A DNA stretch of 64,000 nucleotides, taken from positions 744,001-808,000 of the forward strand of contig JALQBC010000007.1 of NCBI GenBank assembly GCA_023375675.1. Reading direction: 5' to 3'. Position 1 is the first letter of the stretch. Every line of letters begins with the position of its first letter. Under the pieces are notes generated by a model that saw only the letters and a program-made list of their open reading frames with translations, did no database searches and was not told the DNA's origin. Below, piece by piece: positions 1 through 10,684 of this stretch. The stretch comes from Cytospora piceicola (taxonomy: Eukaryota; Ascomycota; Sordariomycetes; Diaporthales; Cytosporaceae). The position numbers and the translations under genes were made by a program.

Positions 1-989
1 AAACGGACGCTGCGCAGGCCGAGCCAGTCGTTCCCACCACGGGCTTGTATGACGGCGAGAAGGAAGAGCAGCCTCCGGTTGAGCACAAAGACACAGCCGA
101 GGTGAAGGAGGAGAAGAAGGGCGAAGCCACCACTCAACAAAAACCAACTTCTGATGGCTACGGCGACAAGGCTGCCAAGAAAGATAGGAGGGAAGCTTAC
201 GAGGAGCCCTTCAAGTACCTTGCCCCAGACAACCCCGTCATCCTGCAGGCCCAGGAGTTCTACAAGATCTCACCTCGATTCCCCACCGACCGGTACATGG
301 TTCGCAACGCTATGGGCGAGCCCGCCAAGGCCGTCTACTACACCAGCGCACTCGTGCGCGACGTTCTGACGGCCAACGAGGGCCGTTCTGCCAAGTTTGT
401 CCACGGCGGCGTCAAGATGTTCATGAAGCAGGATGCCCCCTCCGCGGAGGTCTGCAGGTGGCGCATCCAGAGCGAGGGCATGCCCATCCTCTGGGGATAC
501 GTCGGCAAGGAGCGCCTCGTGGTCCTGCGCAACAAGGAGACCCTGCGCAGGCTCCTCATCGAGATGTTCCCCCGCGTCGGCAACGGCGAGTGGGAGAAGC
601 TCAACGAGATAGGCGAGCGGGTGCGCGACGTCGGCATGGGCTGCCTCGTGCTGCGGGTCGAGCCGGACGGCTCGGACCCGGAGTTCAGCGAGAGGATGTC
701 GCTCCCCCTGTGGAAGAGCTTCCACTCGCTGAACCTCATGCTGCCCAAGGAGGACCGCAGCGCGATGCTGCTGAGGATCTACAACGATACCACTCCTCTG
801 GTCAACAGCATCGCCAAGCACGAGAAGAAGGATGCCGAAGAGAAGAAGGACGGTGACGTCGTTGCCGATGCCGTTGCTGAGGCCGACGTCAAGGCCGACA
901 CCGCCGTTGAGGCTGAGGCTGCAGAGGTCGATGTCGATGGTGGTGTCGTCGGGGAAGCCATGGACGAGGATGTGGCCGCCCAGGATTAG
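1..989 (+). CDS. TRM4: tRNA (cytosine-5-)-methyltransferase Trm4/Ncl1, C-terminal part (5' end outside window)
   Basis: The reading frame is open from position 3 to the TAG at 987-989, about 328 residues. It matches the C-terminal region of the Trm4/NSUN2 family, which forms m5C at several tRNA positions in the nucleus. Diagnostic segments are the run around KFVHGGVKMFMKQD, then CRWRIQSEGMPILWGYVG, and the preceding YYTSALVRDVL. The Rossmann-fold catalytic domain with its two active cysteines lies upstream of the window and cannot be checked. The last 60 residues are a Lys/Glu/Ala/Asp-rich low-complexity tail, as is common in fungal members. No intron is needed in the visible part. The family call is firm; completeness of the gene is unknown. 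Confidence 0.85.
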   Translation, partial: TDAAQAEPVVPTTGLYDGEKEEQPPVEHKDTAEVKEEKKGEATTQQKPTSDGYGDKAAKKDRREAYEEPFKYLAPDNPVILQAQEFYKISPRFPTDRYMVRNAMGEPAKAVYYTSALVRDVLTANEGRSAKFVHGGVKMFMKQDAPSAEVCRWRIQSEGMPILWGYVGKERLVVLRNKETLRRLLIEMFPRVGNGEWEKLNEIGERVRDVGMGCLVLRVEPDGSDPEFSERMSLPLWKSFHSLNLMLPKEDRSAMLLRIYNDTTPLVNSIAKHEKKDAEEKKDGDVVADAVAEADVKADTAVEAEAAEVDVDGGVVGEAMDEDVAAQD

Positions 990-1757
990 GCGTCTGGCGG
1001 CTCGCGCTGCTTTCGAGGTCGCTGGGGCAAGTTCCTCGGCCAGGGCGGGGCCAGAGGTCGACAGTGGAGCATGCACAGGTGTCGACGAGGACATCCCGTG
1101 CGCGCTCGGGAGCTGGCCCAGGCCCCTGCCTTCTACCGGGGCCCCCTTCGCTTCCAGCACAGTTTCAGGGGGTACAAGGCGTTTGGATCTTCGTCTCGGA
1201 ACCGGGGTGTCGTGTCAGAAACTTCATGCAAGAAGTCTTCGAGGTAGTAGAGGCAAGATAAAATACGATGTCAATTGTTTTCGAAGGAGGCAAAGCTGGT
1301 TCGTGTGAAACTCGAACCAAACATGGCTGGGGGTCACGATGTGATCCCAGAGCAAATGAGCTTGAGTTGCTTCAACACTGCTGTTCGCGTGACGTGATGT
1401 CTAACATGTCTAGTATTGCGGTCTGCTCATGGACAGTTTACGCGTATTTTGTAAGAGCGTAACCTACTAAAGTAAAGAGAGACGGTACTCACAATAACCA
1501 CAAATTACACTGTCGGTTGGAGACGGAATCATGCTCAGTAGAGTCTAGCTGATTCCACGAGAGACTCAGGGAAGGAATACGGATAATTACCCTAGGGTAG
1601 GATAATCCTGTACGCTTTTTTCGTAGGGACGTTCCAACATATTGTTGATTCCATTTTTGCGGTCGTATATATTCGTTACTTTATCAAATGTACGCTATAC
1701 TTCAAAAAGAAGACCAATATCGATATAGGGGCTTACCATCTTGCTTCGGCCACGAGA
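990..1757. other. intergenic, TRM4 3' side
   Basis: No supported gene. The base composition turns AT-rich after about 1250. A 12-bp perfect palindrome TACCCTAGGGTA lies at 1588-1599. Confidence 0.6.
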
Positions 1758-2160
1758 TCACGCCAGCTCCGCCTCGACCACACTCTCCATTGCTCTAGGA
1801 TGTCGCCAGACACTCCATAGCCCTCAACCCCACCCCTCCGAACAACCGCCTCCAGTGCTCCTCGGCCCTCTCCAGACCAGACAGGCAACTCAGCAACTGC
1901 AAGTCCAACGCCGTCATTATACTCCCGACGACCCTGGCCGGCAACACGACCTCATACACCAGCAACCTCGAGTTCCCCTGACATTCTCAGAGATCCGCAC
2001 GCACTCCTCGTCCGGTAAGAGGTGCGAGTGCGAAGTCGAAGAAGTCGTAAGCAGCCCTGGTGACCTGCGGGACTGGGCTGCTCCCGCGCGCCGCAGTACC
2101 CTAGGGTACGTATCGGTTCACCTCGAGCAGGTCCTGGACGACGAACCCGGCGGGATGGTT
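1758..2160 (-). pseudogene. relic of a SAM-dependent O-methyltransferase (C-terminal fragment)
   Basis: On the minus strand one frame reads, in order, FVVQDLLEV, then SRLLVYEVVLP, then ALDLQLLSCLSGLERAEEHW and RRLFGGVGLRAMECLA, and after a one-frame shift ESVVEAELA followed by a stop at 1758-1760. This order and spacing is that of the C-terminal half of fungal COMT-like O-methyltransferases (SAM loop after VVQDL, ExxLP strand, ERxxxxW helix, EAEL C-terminus). Two in-frame stops break it, one near 1987 and one at 2101-2103, and there is a frameshift near 1785. The segment that should carry the catalytic His (LHDW-type) is missing or unrecognisable. The stop at 2101-2103 lies inside the palindrome GTACCCTAGGGTAC. 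No N-terminal half can be seen upstream. The gene is dead; its original substrate cannot be told. Confidence 0.7.
2096..2109. repeat. 14-bp perfect palindrome GTACCCTAGGGTAC
   Basis: Perfect inverted repeat inside the O-methyltransferase relic; its central TAG is an in-frame stop on the minus strand. Related 12-18 bp palindromes occur at 1588, 41516 and 45298. Confidence 0.8.
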
Positions 2161-3372
2161 AGCCATTTAGGGCTGTGGTGAGAATGGCGCTATTAGCATT
2201 GATCCCCATCTGGGCTCAACTAATGTCGGTCTCGTCCTGGTGACCGGTTGGCGGGCGTTTGGTATTCTGCATGTGTACATGCCACTTGTGGGCAGTAGAT
2301 ACGTAGATATACGTAGAGGTACGTAGATACAATGTGATATGTTTCGGGTCGGATCGAGATCAAAGTGGGCGGCAGCCCCAGTATCTACGTTCCGGGGACC
2401 GGTATGGATCCGCATGAGACATTGACAAGACCAGAATTGTGGTCTATCGAGACACGTTCTGTGAGTGGAGTGATAATAGTACGTATAGTCCCTATCTGGG
2501 AAATAGATCAACCCCCTGAATAGATTACGTTCCTTCCCCCACGGGGCATTTATATCACTGCTATATACAAATTTATAATATCAGAGTCTTATTTAATTAA
2601 TTACCAATATAAAGTTTTTAATTCCTAAGGAGGCCGGAACTCTTTCGATTATGAAAACAACTCGTATATCATATCAACCCGGGATCTGCAGTCTTTTCTA
2701 GAGGATAAGTAGTGCGGGTTATGCATGTGGGCATACAAGAGATTTGAACTGTTACTGGTCTTACTCTTTTCCTGGCTCCTTTATAACTACAACTGGAATA
2801 CAGGCTACCTTAAGATCTCGCTTTGAGATCCTCTTGAACCATCTCGCCTGACTGCTACCATTCAGGCTGCTAAAGAGAGTCATATCGAGCATAGCTGTCT
2901 TGCTTGGGAGCAGGATATATAGGGAAATTATGTAATTTTTAGTGAGATTCAAAAAGTAATTATACGTACCGGGTCTATCTCGAGCTATACATTGCTCAGT
3001 AGATTGCCGGTGATCAAAACTTTAGAACCAAGCACCAATTTGGATGTTCATAGACTTCCTAAACTTGTTTGGTGAGACAAAATGAAAAATTGAAGCCGAT
3101 GAGCGGCAAAATATTTGCACAGAATGTCACAATGCAAATGAAGGAAGAGGGCTGGCAAAGCTGCAGGTCCAGTGTATTTGTGAGTACCCCGGCTAAAGAG
3201 AAAGGAGGGAAAGCTAGGCGCCCGGGCGTACCCTAGCTAGGTCTTCCCTAAAAGGTCTAAATACTAAAGAAAACGTCGAGGCTCAGTGGACTATGTGGTC
3301 TCTTTGTTAGGCACCTGATATATGGTCCTCGGCCCTCAAGCCGTTCCGTCACACAGAAGCTGAGAGCATGAT
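2161..3372. other. intergenic, AT-rich
   Basis: No supported gene. The stretch 2520-3000 is very AT-rich with stops in all frames. The part next to the O-methyltransferase relic may hold more of its decayed 5' end, but I cannot align any motif. Confidence 0.5.
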
Positions 3373-5199
3373 TCAAATATCCCGGACAAGACGACCTGCT
3401 ACCCAGGGGTATGCGTAGGCTTTCTGCCACCAATTTTGGCTGATTCCGGGTCAGTACCACAACAATCTGATAGTGAAGGAGAAGGTCACGAATTCAAAAG
3501 CAGTGAAAACTTACAAACTTTTGCGGCCAGCAATCCGAGGCGGCACTGCCCAACTCCCGCCTGTGATGGCGATGTGTTTTCCATCCATGAAATCATCTGC
3601 TCGTGGGAGGAAGCAGTCAGCAGCATATCACAACACATTGAGGTAGACACCACCACCCAGTAGGTACCTACCGCTATACCCAGGGTAAATGTCCATGGGC
3701 TTGAACCCCGGCTGCGGGGCGAAGAGATCGCAGGACCATTCCCAAGCGCCGCCGAAGTCCCCCAGGCCACAGAGACGCGCCCCGTTCTGCGTGACGGGGA
3801 CCTGGTGGAAGTTCTGCAGGCCGACGTTGGCGCCCTCGCCAAAGTCGACAAAGAGGGCCTCGGGGTCGACATGGCACGCGTGGTTGCGCGCGGAGTGGCC
3901 CGGCGCGCCCTTCTGCCGCTCCACGAGCTCGTGGACGCTCCGCACCTCGCGCATGGTCGGCAGCCGCGCGCCTGCCCACTCCGCGTAGGCGGAGATCTCG
4001 TTGTACGAGGACGTGAGGGCCCAGTCGAGGGCGTGGGCGAGGGGGATGGGGCCCCAGACGGTGCGGATGGCGTGCTGGGCGATGAATGACTGGATTGCAT
4101 CGCCTTCGGTGTGCCCGTTCGGGGTGGTGGCTTCTGAACCCCCTTCGTTGTCTGCCACGTGTTGAGCATGACTTGCAGCACCGATTCTGATCCAAGTGGC
4201 AGGTATCGTCTTGATGCCCGACTTAACCAGGTACTCGCAGTACTCGCCTATACAGACAGGCCGCCCTTGAGCCTCAAAGCTGTGGACCGTGACATCATAA
4301 GGCTCACGCTCGTTGTCCCACGCGAAGAAGCGGTCAGGACCATCGTCGCTCTCCGGGTCCTCGTACCCTATCGTAAACTGCTGCTCCGGGATGCGGAACC
4401 ACTTGTTCTCGACACGCTGGGTTACGGCCTGCTTCGCCATCATGTTGAAGTCAGGGCACGGGAGACCTGGGGGTGGGCGTATGTTGGGGCTGAGTATTGA
4501 CATGTATAGAAAGGTTTCGAGATGAAGGCCTTTTTGGATGATATTGATGGTCAGTTACCTGACGAGCGCGATTTGGAACCTAATAAGCAAGGAGCATTAG
4601 GGCATGGGTATCACTTACCCTCGTGTTCGAATCCGATCCATAGAGCGCGACCGACACAACGGTCCTTGTAGGCGACTCCAGACTCATACAAAGATTGGAT
4701 GCGTGATTTCACCTTATTTCTATACTCGAGCATCTCCGGCAGTTCTGGCCAAACAGAAGGGAGTTCACTGTGGTCATGGCATTGAGTTGGGTCGTCGACA
4801 TCAGGGTCAATGCCTCGCTCAAAACAGTCGGCATAGTAGGATGGTTCAGTCAGATTTTCGCCGATAGCTCTGGCGATGTGGATATCCTCACTGATGGAAT
4901 TGGACAGGTCAGTTTATTGAACGATACAGGTTTAAGACATTGCTCGGGTAGTTTTATTCATTGAGGGGCGAAACAACAGATACTGACAAAGCTGGTATAT
5001 GCCCAACATAAAACTTGAGTGGATTCCTCAGCTCGATCGGCTGCTCCATGAGAGCCTCTGCTGGTATCATCTGGGTTGTGACCAGATCCCATGCTTTCCA
5101 CATAGTCTGCCAGTCTCGAAGAGAGGGCACGGGTGTAGCAGCATACTCCTTCGCTCTCAAAGGGAAGGCGTACGGGCTGATCGGGGAAATAGACCCCAT
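3373..5199 (-). CDS. EgtB-like non-heme iron sulfoxide synthase (DinB + FGE-sulfatase domains), stand-alone
   Basis: Five exons on the minus strand: 5199-4988, 4890-4619, 4529-3672, 3596-3515, 3439-3373; frames join exactly to 496 codons plus stop. Residues 15-170 are a DinB-type helical domain (SLRDWQTMWKAWDLVT; PTQCHDHSELP; GRALWIGFEHEGLHLETFLYM). His67 (in GHIPAF), His160 and His164 (HExxH-like spacing) match the three iron ligands known in EgtB. From about residue 185 an FGE-sulfatase domain follows (ENKWFRIPEQQFTIGYEDP, GGAWEWSCDLF, MDIYPGYS, DGKHIAITGGSWA, RIAGRKSF), ending YPWVAGRLVRDI. Family enzymes join a thiol to the imidazole of hercynine or histidine with O2. Usual fungal Egt1 is a fusion with an N-terminal EgtD methyltransferase; here that part is absent and an in-frame stop lies about 40 nt upstream of the ATG. 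The substrate is therefore open. Confidence 0.85.
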
Positions 5200-6788
5200 T
5201 GTTGAAAACGCGGTGGGATAATATGATATGGGTAGATTGTTTAGATTGCAAGATTACTTGTTGTGATCTTGCAACATTATATTGCAACAGTCAACATGCG
5301 GCAAGCCCATGCATTTTATATCTCTCTAGAGTAGACATCTTCACTCTGACATAGGATTCCATCCCCTAACAGTATTCTTCAACATGATCCTTCAACACAT
5401 TGCCTGTCAGTTCTACCATATTCGTACCAGGAGGATCGTAAGCCCTTACATCTCACCAGTGCCCAGCCACTGCGATCAGGGCCTGTCTGGAAGAAATCCA
5501 AGTATACATGATCTTCACCACTATCTACTAAGTAAGTACCCAACATTAAGCCCCCTAAACTTAAAAGTCCCGGATTTATGGTTCCGCAATGCCAACGCAT
5601 ACCGGTACTCATGTAATCTTCGACTCTGGGATGATATGGCACTCTCAAAAGAGGGCCGACACTTTGCAGAGACTTTGTTTACAGGCTCAGGCTAGAAATG
5701 TTTATCCGGTTACCTTTTCCATGCAGCAAACACGACCTTTCCCTCTACGATCACTTACTGAGTTTACCTATTCGAAGCGCCTGCGGGCAAGGGCGGTGTA
5801 GAGGAACATCCGGGGTGACGACAACTCTGACACCGGTCTACTGAATTAGACGTAGTCATAAGTTGGCAATTCATGCCTGGAGAATATAATACCGGAAAGA
5901 AGAAGGTCTGTTGGTGGAGGCTTAGCGTAAACTGTGAGATGCTCCAGATTAAAGTCGACGTGGCTCGACGGCTTCATACCCGGCCGCCCGGGCGGTTACC
6001 TAGATAGGTATTATAACGACTTCCGCGTTCCACGTACTGATTTTGGTCATTTGACCTTTGAATCGCTCGTCGCTAAAAAAGCCACACCTGCAGCAAGCAT
6101 TACTGCGTGCCTCATTTCTGGCAGGCACAGGAAGTCGGTCAAGCATCCTAAGTTAGGACTAATAGCATTTAGCGCTCTAGCTTACTTCTCGGATGCATGA
6201 GGCGCTATACCGTTCCGTCCTAGACACATGGCTTATGTGTATCCCTGTTCCACTTACATCAATAACTCACGATCAGTGATGATGAGGCTGCGTATCGTTG
6301 AACGCGGTCCCCAGGCCTGAGGCCCTCGTGACAGCGCCTTCCTTGCTTTGGAATGGAAAGGCATTCAGCTCTTCACAAACTTGCACTGTGTACCAGGTAA
6401 GCTTGTGCCAGGCCTGCATCACGCACACGCGCACGAATCCTCCATGAACGAAAGAGTTATCCGGTCGTCACCATCTCGCTTCAAATTCCAAAGTTGGTCG
6501 TCCAGCGACCAACCAAGGCTTTGGATCGAGCATTTGCGGGGGCAGAAGTGGGAGAGTTCAAATGTTAACTAACTCGGATTCTAGTATTCTGTTTGCTATG
6601 AACGTTCAACATTTATCCATCCACCACATGTGCAGATTCATATAAGAAGGTACTTGGTCTGCGAAGTTCCAAGATTTCTATCTGCTCAAGCTTATCACCA
6701 CAGCACAATATTCTAGAGGACAGCCCTTGCTCAAACAATCATATTCCCAGTTTTCAAGCCTAAATTCTCCAGACTCTCCATAGCAGCC
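5200..6788. other. intergenic between divergent EgtB-like and SET genes
   Basis: A 1.6-kb spacer that must hold both promoters. I searched its minus strand for an EgtD methyltransferase domain and saw none. No supported gene. Confidence 0.55.
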
Positions 6789-7415
6789 ATGGCTTCCAAG
6801 AACACAAACGTCACCGAGTCCAACGGCACCAAGCTGCACGCCTTTCAGCAGCATGCCACCATGGAACCCTTCAAGCCCAAGACGGACGTCCACCATCAGC
6901 TCCCGGCGTGGGTGAACCCCGACCTGGACCGCCTGCTCGTCGTCAAGACCGCCGGCGGCACGTACCGGTCCTGGGCCGAGTCCCTCGTCGACCTTCCCGC
7001 AGGCGCCATCTTTGCGCGAATCACGGGCGTGACGGCCACCTGGCCGCCGTCGTACAGCACCACCCAGGCCGGCCGCGACCTCCACGTCGAGCTCAACTCC
7101 AACATCCACTTTGTCAACCACAGCTGCGCGCCGACGCTGGAGTGGGACATGGAGCGCATGGAGATCCGCGTCTTGCGCGACCGCGACCTCAAAAAGGGCG
7201 ACATGCTCAGCTTCTTCTACCCGAGCACCGAGTGGGTCCTCGCCCAGCCGTTTGACTGCTGGTGTGGTGCCGGGGAGGGCAAGTGCTTCAAGCGGGTCGA
7301 AGGTGCTGCGTCCATGGACCCGAAAAGGCTGAGGGAGTACTGGTTGAATGGGTACATTGAGGAGCTCTTGCAGGAGCAGGCTGCTGGTCAGGACGGTGTT
7401 GAGGCCAATGCTTGA
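6789..7415 (+). CDS. small SET-domain protein
   Basis: Single exon, 208 residues, start ATG in a good context (gccATGG). The core SET motif is FVNHSC at residues 108-113, followed by a strand and turn ending KKGDMLSFFYPSTEW (135-149). A short cysteine-rich post-SET-like element C157-W-C159...C166 comes after it. SET proteins bind S-adenosylmethionine and usually methylate lysine side chains. This one is much shorter than histone methyltransferases and lacks pre-SET or chromatin-reader domains, so its substrate is unknown and it could be non-histone. It is divergent from the EgtB-like gene and upstream of the MFS gene, within the same accessory block. The domain call is good; the function is open. 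Confidence 0.8.
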   Translation: MASKNTNVTESNGTKLHAFQQHATMEPFKPKTDVHHQLPAWVNPDLDRLLVVKTAGGTYRSWAESLVDLPAGAIFARITGVTATWPPSYSTTQAGRDLHVELNSNIHFVNHSCAPTLEWDMERMEIRVLRDRDLKKGDMLSFFYPSTEWVLAQPFDCWCGAGEGKCFKRVEGAASMDPKRLREYWLNGYIEELLQEQAAGQDGVEANA

Positions 7416-8793
7416 GTTTATCTACCCCCGGGCCCTCGTTAGATTCCTCAAAGACCCTCGTTACAATTGTTTTGTTTTATAGAACACAAAAACTAAAACC
7501 TTCCAAGGCTCTCTGAACTACCTGCAAGTGCCGTAACCGTGATTCTCTGATTATAATATCAATAAGTAATATCATAATTACCAGTAAAGCTTCACATCAC
7601 CTGTGAAGATGTATTACCTATTCAACTCGAGCCGACGTTTCGTTACAGCGGTCAGCCGATGCTCGAAACTTTTCTGGAATCACTCGACCTCTCAACTTTT
7701 TTTTGCATCGATGTCTTGTCCAAGATGACTCCAAACATATCTGTGACGCGTATAGACACCAACGCAGCCTCTTTGAGCACCGTAGGTGACATATTCGATA
7801 TCCTAGAGTCGAAGCACATGTGGCTGATAAGCTAAATAGCAACCGAAACTTAAAACCCAGAGTGTGTTACACAAGAAGGATCCAATGGCTTGTTCGTACG
7901 GTTAGCTCGAACGCAACGTTATTGAGGTTGATTGGCCAATGTACGGGCGGTTAATGGAGAAATGAACATTGAAGGTTAGACTGGGGAAACTGTAGCTGGG
8001 GACAAGGTATGCAAGCAGGCTGGCGACCAAATTTCCCCGCCTGGGAAGCTTGCAGTAATTATTGGCTGATCAGACAACGCATCATTGATGCGTACATACA
8101 CTTTGTGATTCATCCGGGGTATATACCTAGGTAAGTCAAGGTCAAGGTGTAATCAGGTTACACAAGGACCAACTCTGCCTTAGCCCAATAGCTGGGGCGT
8201 CAACACATAACGAGGATGGATTTTTAGAATTACCTGGCCATGTAGGGGCATTGATACGGAGCAAAAGGACCATATCAGCCGTGAATAACCAGCCTGATTG
8301 GAACCGGAGACTTTGTTCCTGAACTTCCCTGGTCCCAACAGTGAACTACGCAACTTCCTTCTAGAGCTAAACTTCACAACCTCTGCTTGAGGACATATCT
8401 TTTGTCGGCTAACGCGGGCGCGAGGTGCAGCTTTGGCTACGCATCAGTACTCGGCATGCTTGTATATCCTGCGGTCGTGATGTTCAGGTTTCTGCCTTCT
8501 TCACATAATGCCGAAAACGCCATCAACCTCAAGTGCTAAGCGCTCGCAAGGTTTACATGGTCGCACTGTGTGTCATATCGCCAGCCCATCTGCAGCTTGA
8601 GAATCCTACGACTCGAATTCGAGCGCCGCTTTTGACCGATCCTCACAATCCATCTCATTGCTATAGAACGGGCCCATTCAAAGAACGTGAGTCTCTGACA
8701 CCAGACGGGCTCGCCCTTCCAATCCCCCTCAGAAACACGATCTTATGCTGGTCTTGATAGTATGTCCTGTTGTGCGTACTAAAATATCATACC
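7416..8793. other. intergenic
   Basis: No supported gene. It includes a TACCTAGGTA palindrome at 8124-8133 and presumably the MFS promoter. Confidence 0.55.
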
Positions 8794-10684
8794 ATGTCCT
8801 TCAGCTCCGACTCCAGACGAGGCCTTAGGCCAGCCCACGAGGCTGAGTCTGGATACGGGACTATGGCCGAGCCAAGCGACACTTCAGAGTCAAACGACAC
8901 CATCGCAAAGGATCATGCCATCGAAGCTGATCCAGCCCATCCAGACTCCCAATCCGCCGACAACGGCCAGGGCGGCCATACCCCAGCGAAGCCAGGAGTC
9001 AAACGACCCGGTCCCGCACCCCTCGGTGCGCACAGCTCTCGTAGCGATGCTTGGACGCGCGGGTTCTCCGCCATGGGACAGAGCTCACGAGGGCTTCCCA
9101 CCGTGCGACGTGGACAGTCGACATTCTCTGTCATGTCGGTCGGCTCTAACCAGCTCCACGTGGGATATGCCAGCGCTCGGCGAGCCTACGGCATCATGGC
9201 CTTCCTGACAGTCGTCACCTTCATGACCAGCGTCACCACGGGCCTCATCACGACCTCCATGCCCACCATTGGGCGCGAGCTTGATATCCCTGCACAGACG
9301 CAGTACTGGCCTGTGTCCGTCTACAGCCTCACCAATGGTGCCTGTCTGATTGTCGCGGGTGCTATGGCCGACGTCCTGGGTTCGAAGAGGATCTTCCTCG
9401 TGGGGAACGTGCTGCTGTCCGGGCTGGTGCTGGGCTGTGGCCTGGCGCAGACCAGCATCCAGCTCAACATGTTTCGTGCGTTCCAGGGCATCGCCGTCTC
9501 CATGTGTCTGCCCACTTCGGTCGGCATCATCACCAATAACATGGCACCGGGCCGCCGGCGAAACCTGGGCTTCGCTTGCACAGGTCTGGGCCAGCCGCTC
9601 GGCTTCTCGGTCGGCCTGGTCCTCGGCGGCGTTTTCATTGACACGGTGAGCTGGCGTCCGGGCTGGTACCTCGCCGCTGGCACCCTGTTCGTCTGCTGTC
9701 CGATCGGCTTCTTCCTTCTGCCGACTGATCAGCTCCTCGTGTCGCCAAGCTGGAAGCGCCTGCGCACCCAAGTAGACTGGCCTGGTGCCATTATCATCTC
9801 CGGCGGTCTCGCCCTGCTTGCTTACGCGCTGGTGCAGGTTTCAGAAGACCAGGACAATATCCGGGACCCCTCTGTTGCAGCGACCCTAGCCATCAGTCTT
9901 GCGTTGCTGATCGCGTTTCCCGTCTGGATGCACTATGGCGGCACCTGGGGCCGGGAGGTGCTCATTCCCAATCGAATCTGGAAGCGCACATCATTCAGTA
10001 GTATCTGCGTCATGGTCATGATGTCCTATGCCGTTATGCAGATCCTGGAGCTGTACTGTACTTTTTTCTTCCAGAACGTACAGAAGCTGCCGGCGATACA
10101 GTCTTCCATCCGGCTTCTCCCCTCCATGATAGTTGGCGCAGCTCTCAACCTGGTCACTGGGCTGTTCATCGATCGAATCTCGCCTAGGTGGCTGGTCTTC
10201 TGGTCTTCAATCTTCTGTGCACCTGCAGGCGCCCTCATGGCCCTGATACACCCGTCTTGGCCGTATTGGTACGCGGCTTTCCCAGCGCAGCTTCTTCAGC
10301 CAGTGAGATCCCCGCCAAATTCTTATGTTTTCCATCGTAACTCTCGTTCGATACAAGCTAACTCATGGAACGTGAATCGAGCTCTCGGCCGACATCCTGT
10401 TTTGTGTTGGCCTCATCGTCATTAGCAAAGAGTTCCCAGAAGACAGCCAGTCTCTGGCTGGGGCCGTATTCAACACCATGTCCCAATTTGGCACCTCCAT
10501 TGGACTTGCCATTGTGGGGATCATTGCCGACTCTTTTACGCAGAGCTCTGGTTACAAAGATAAAGAGTCCCCTGGGGCTCTCATGGAAGGGTACCGAGCT
10601 GCTTTCTGGGTCACATTCATCCTGACCATCGTCATATGTCCCGTCGCCGTCTTTGGATTGCGGTCTGCAAGGGCTGACCGGTAA
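8794..10684 (+). CDS. MFS transporter, DHA2 (14-helix drug:H+ antiporter) type
   Basis: Two exons, 8794-10302 and 10382-10684, intron of 79 nt (GTGAGA..GAG), 603 residues. The start is the ATG at 8794; the longer open frame begins only with a TTG. Residues 1-125 are a hydrophilic, Ser/Pro-rich cytoplasmic arm. Then come about 14 hydrophobic helices, starting GIMAFLTVVTFMTSVTTGL. The motif-A loop reads GAMADVLGSKRIFLVG and the motif-C-like helix is LGFACTGLGQPLGFSVGLVL. These features place it with plasma-membrane efflux pumps of the aminotriazole-resistance (ATR1) kind. Exon 2 (LSADILFCVGLIVISKEFPE...) completes the last helices and ends in the cytosol. As a neighbour of a biosynthetic enzyme and a Zn2Cys6 regulator, export of a cluster product is a reasonable inference, not shown. 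Confidence 0.88.

Noticed and set aside
1741..2181. 146-codon plus-strand frame
   Set aside because: Starts with TTG and lies opposite the O-methyltransferase relic; the minus strand carries the recognisable motifs.
5379..5648. Minus-strand frame upstream of the EgtB-like gene, considered as an EgtD remnant
   Set aside because: No methyltransferase motif and stops separate it from exon 1.
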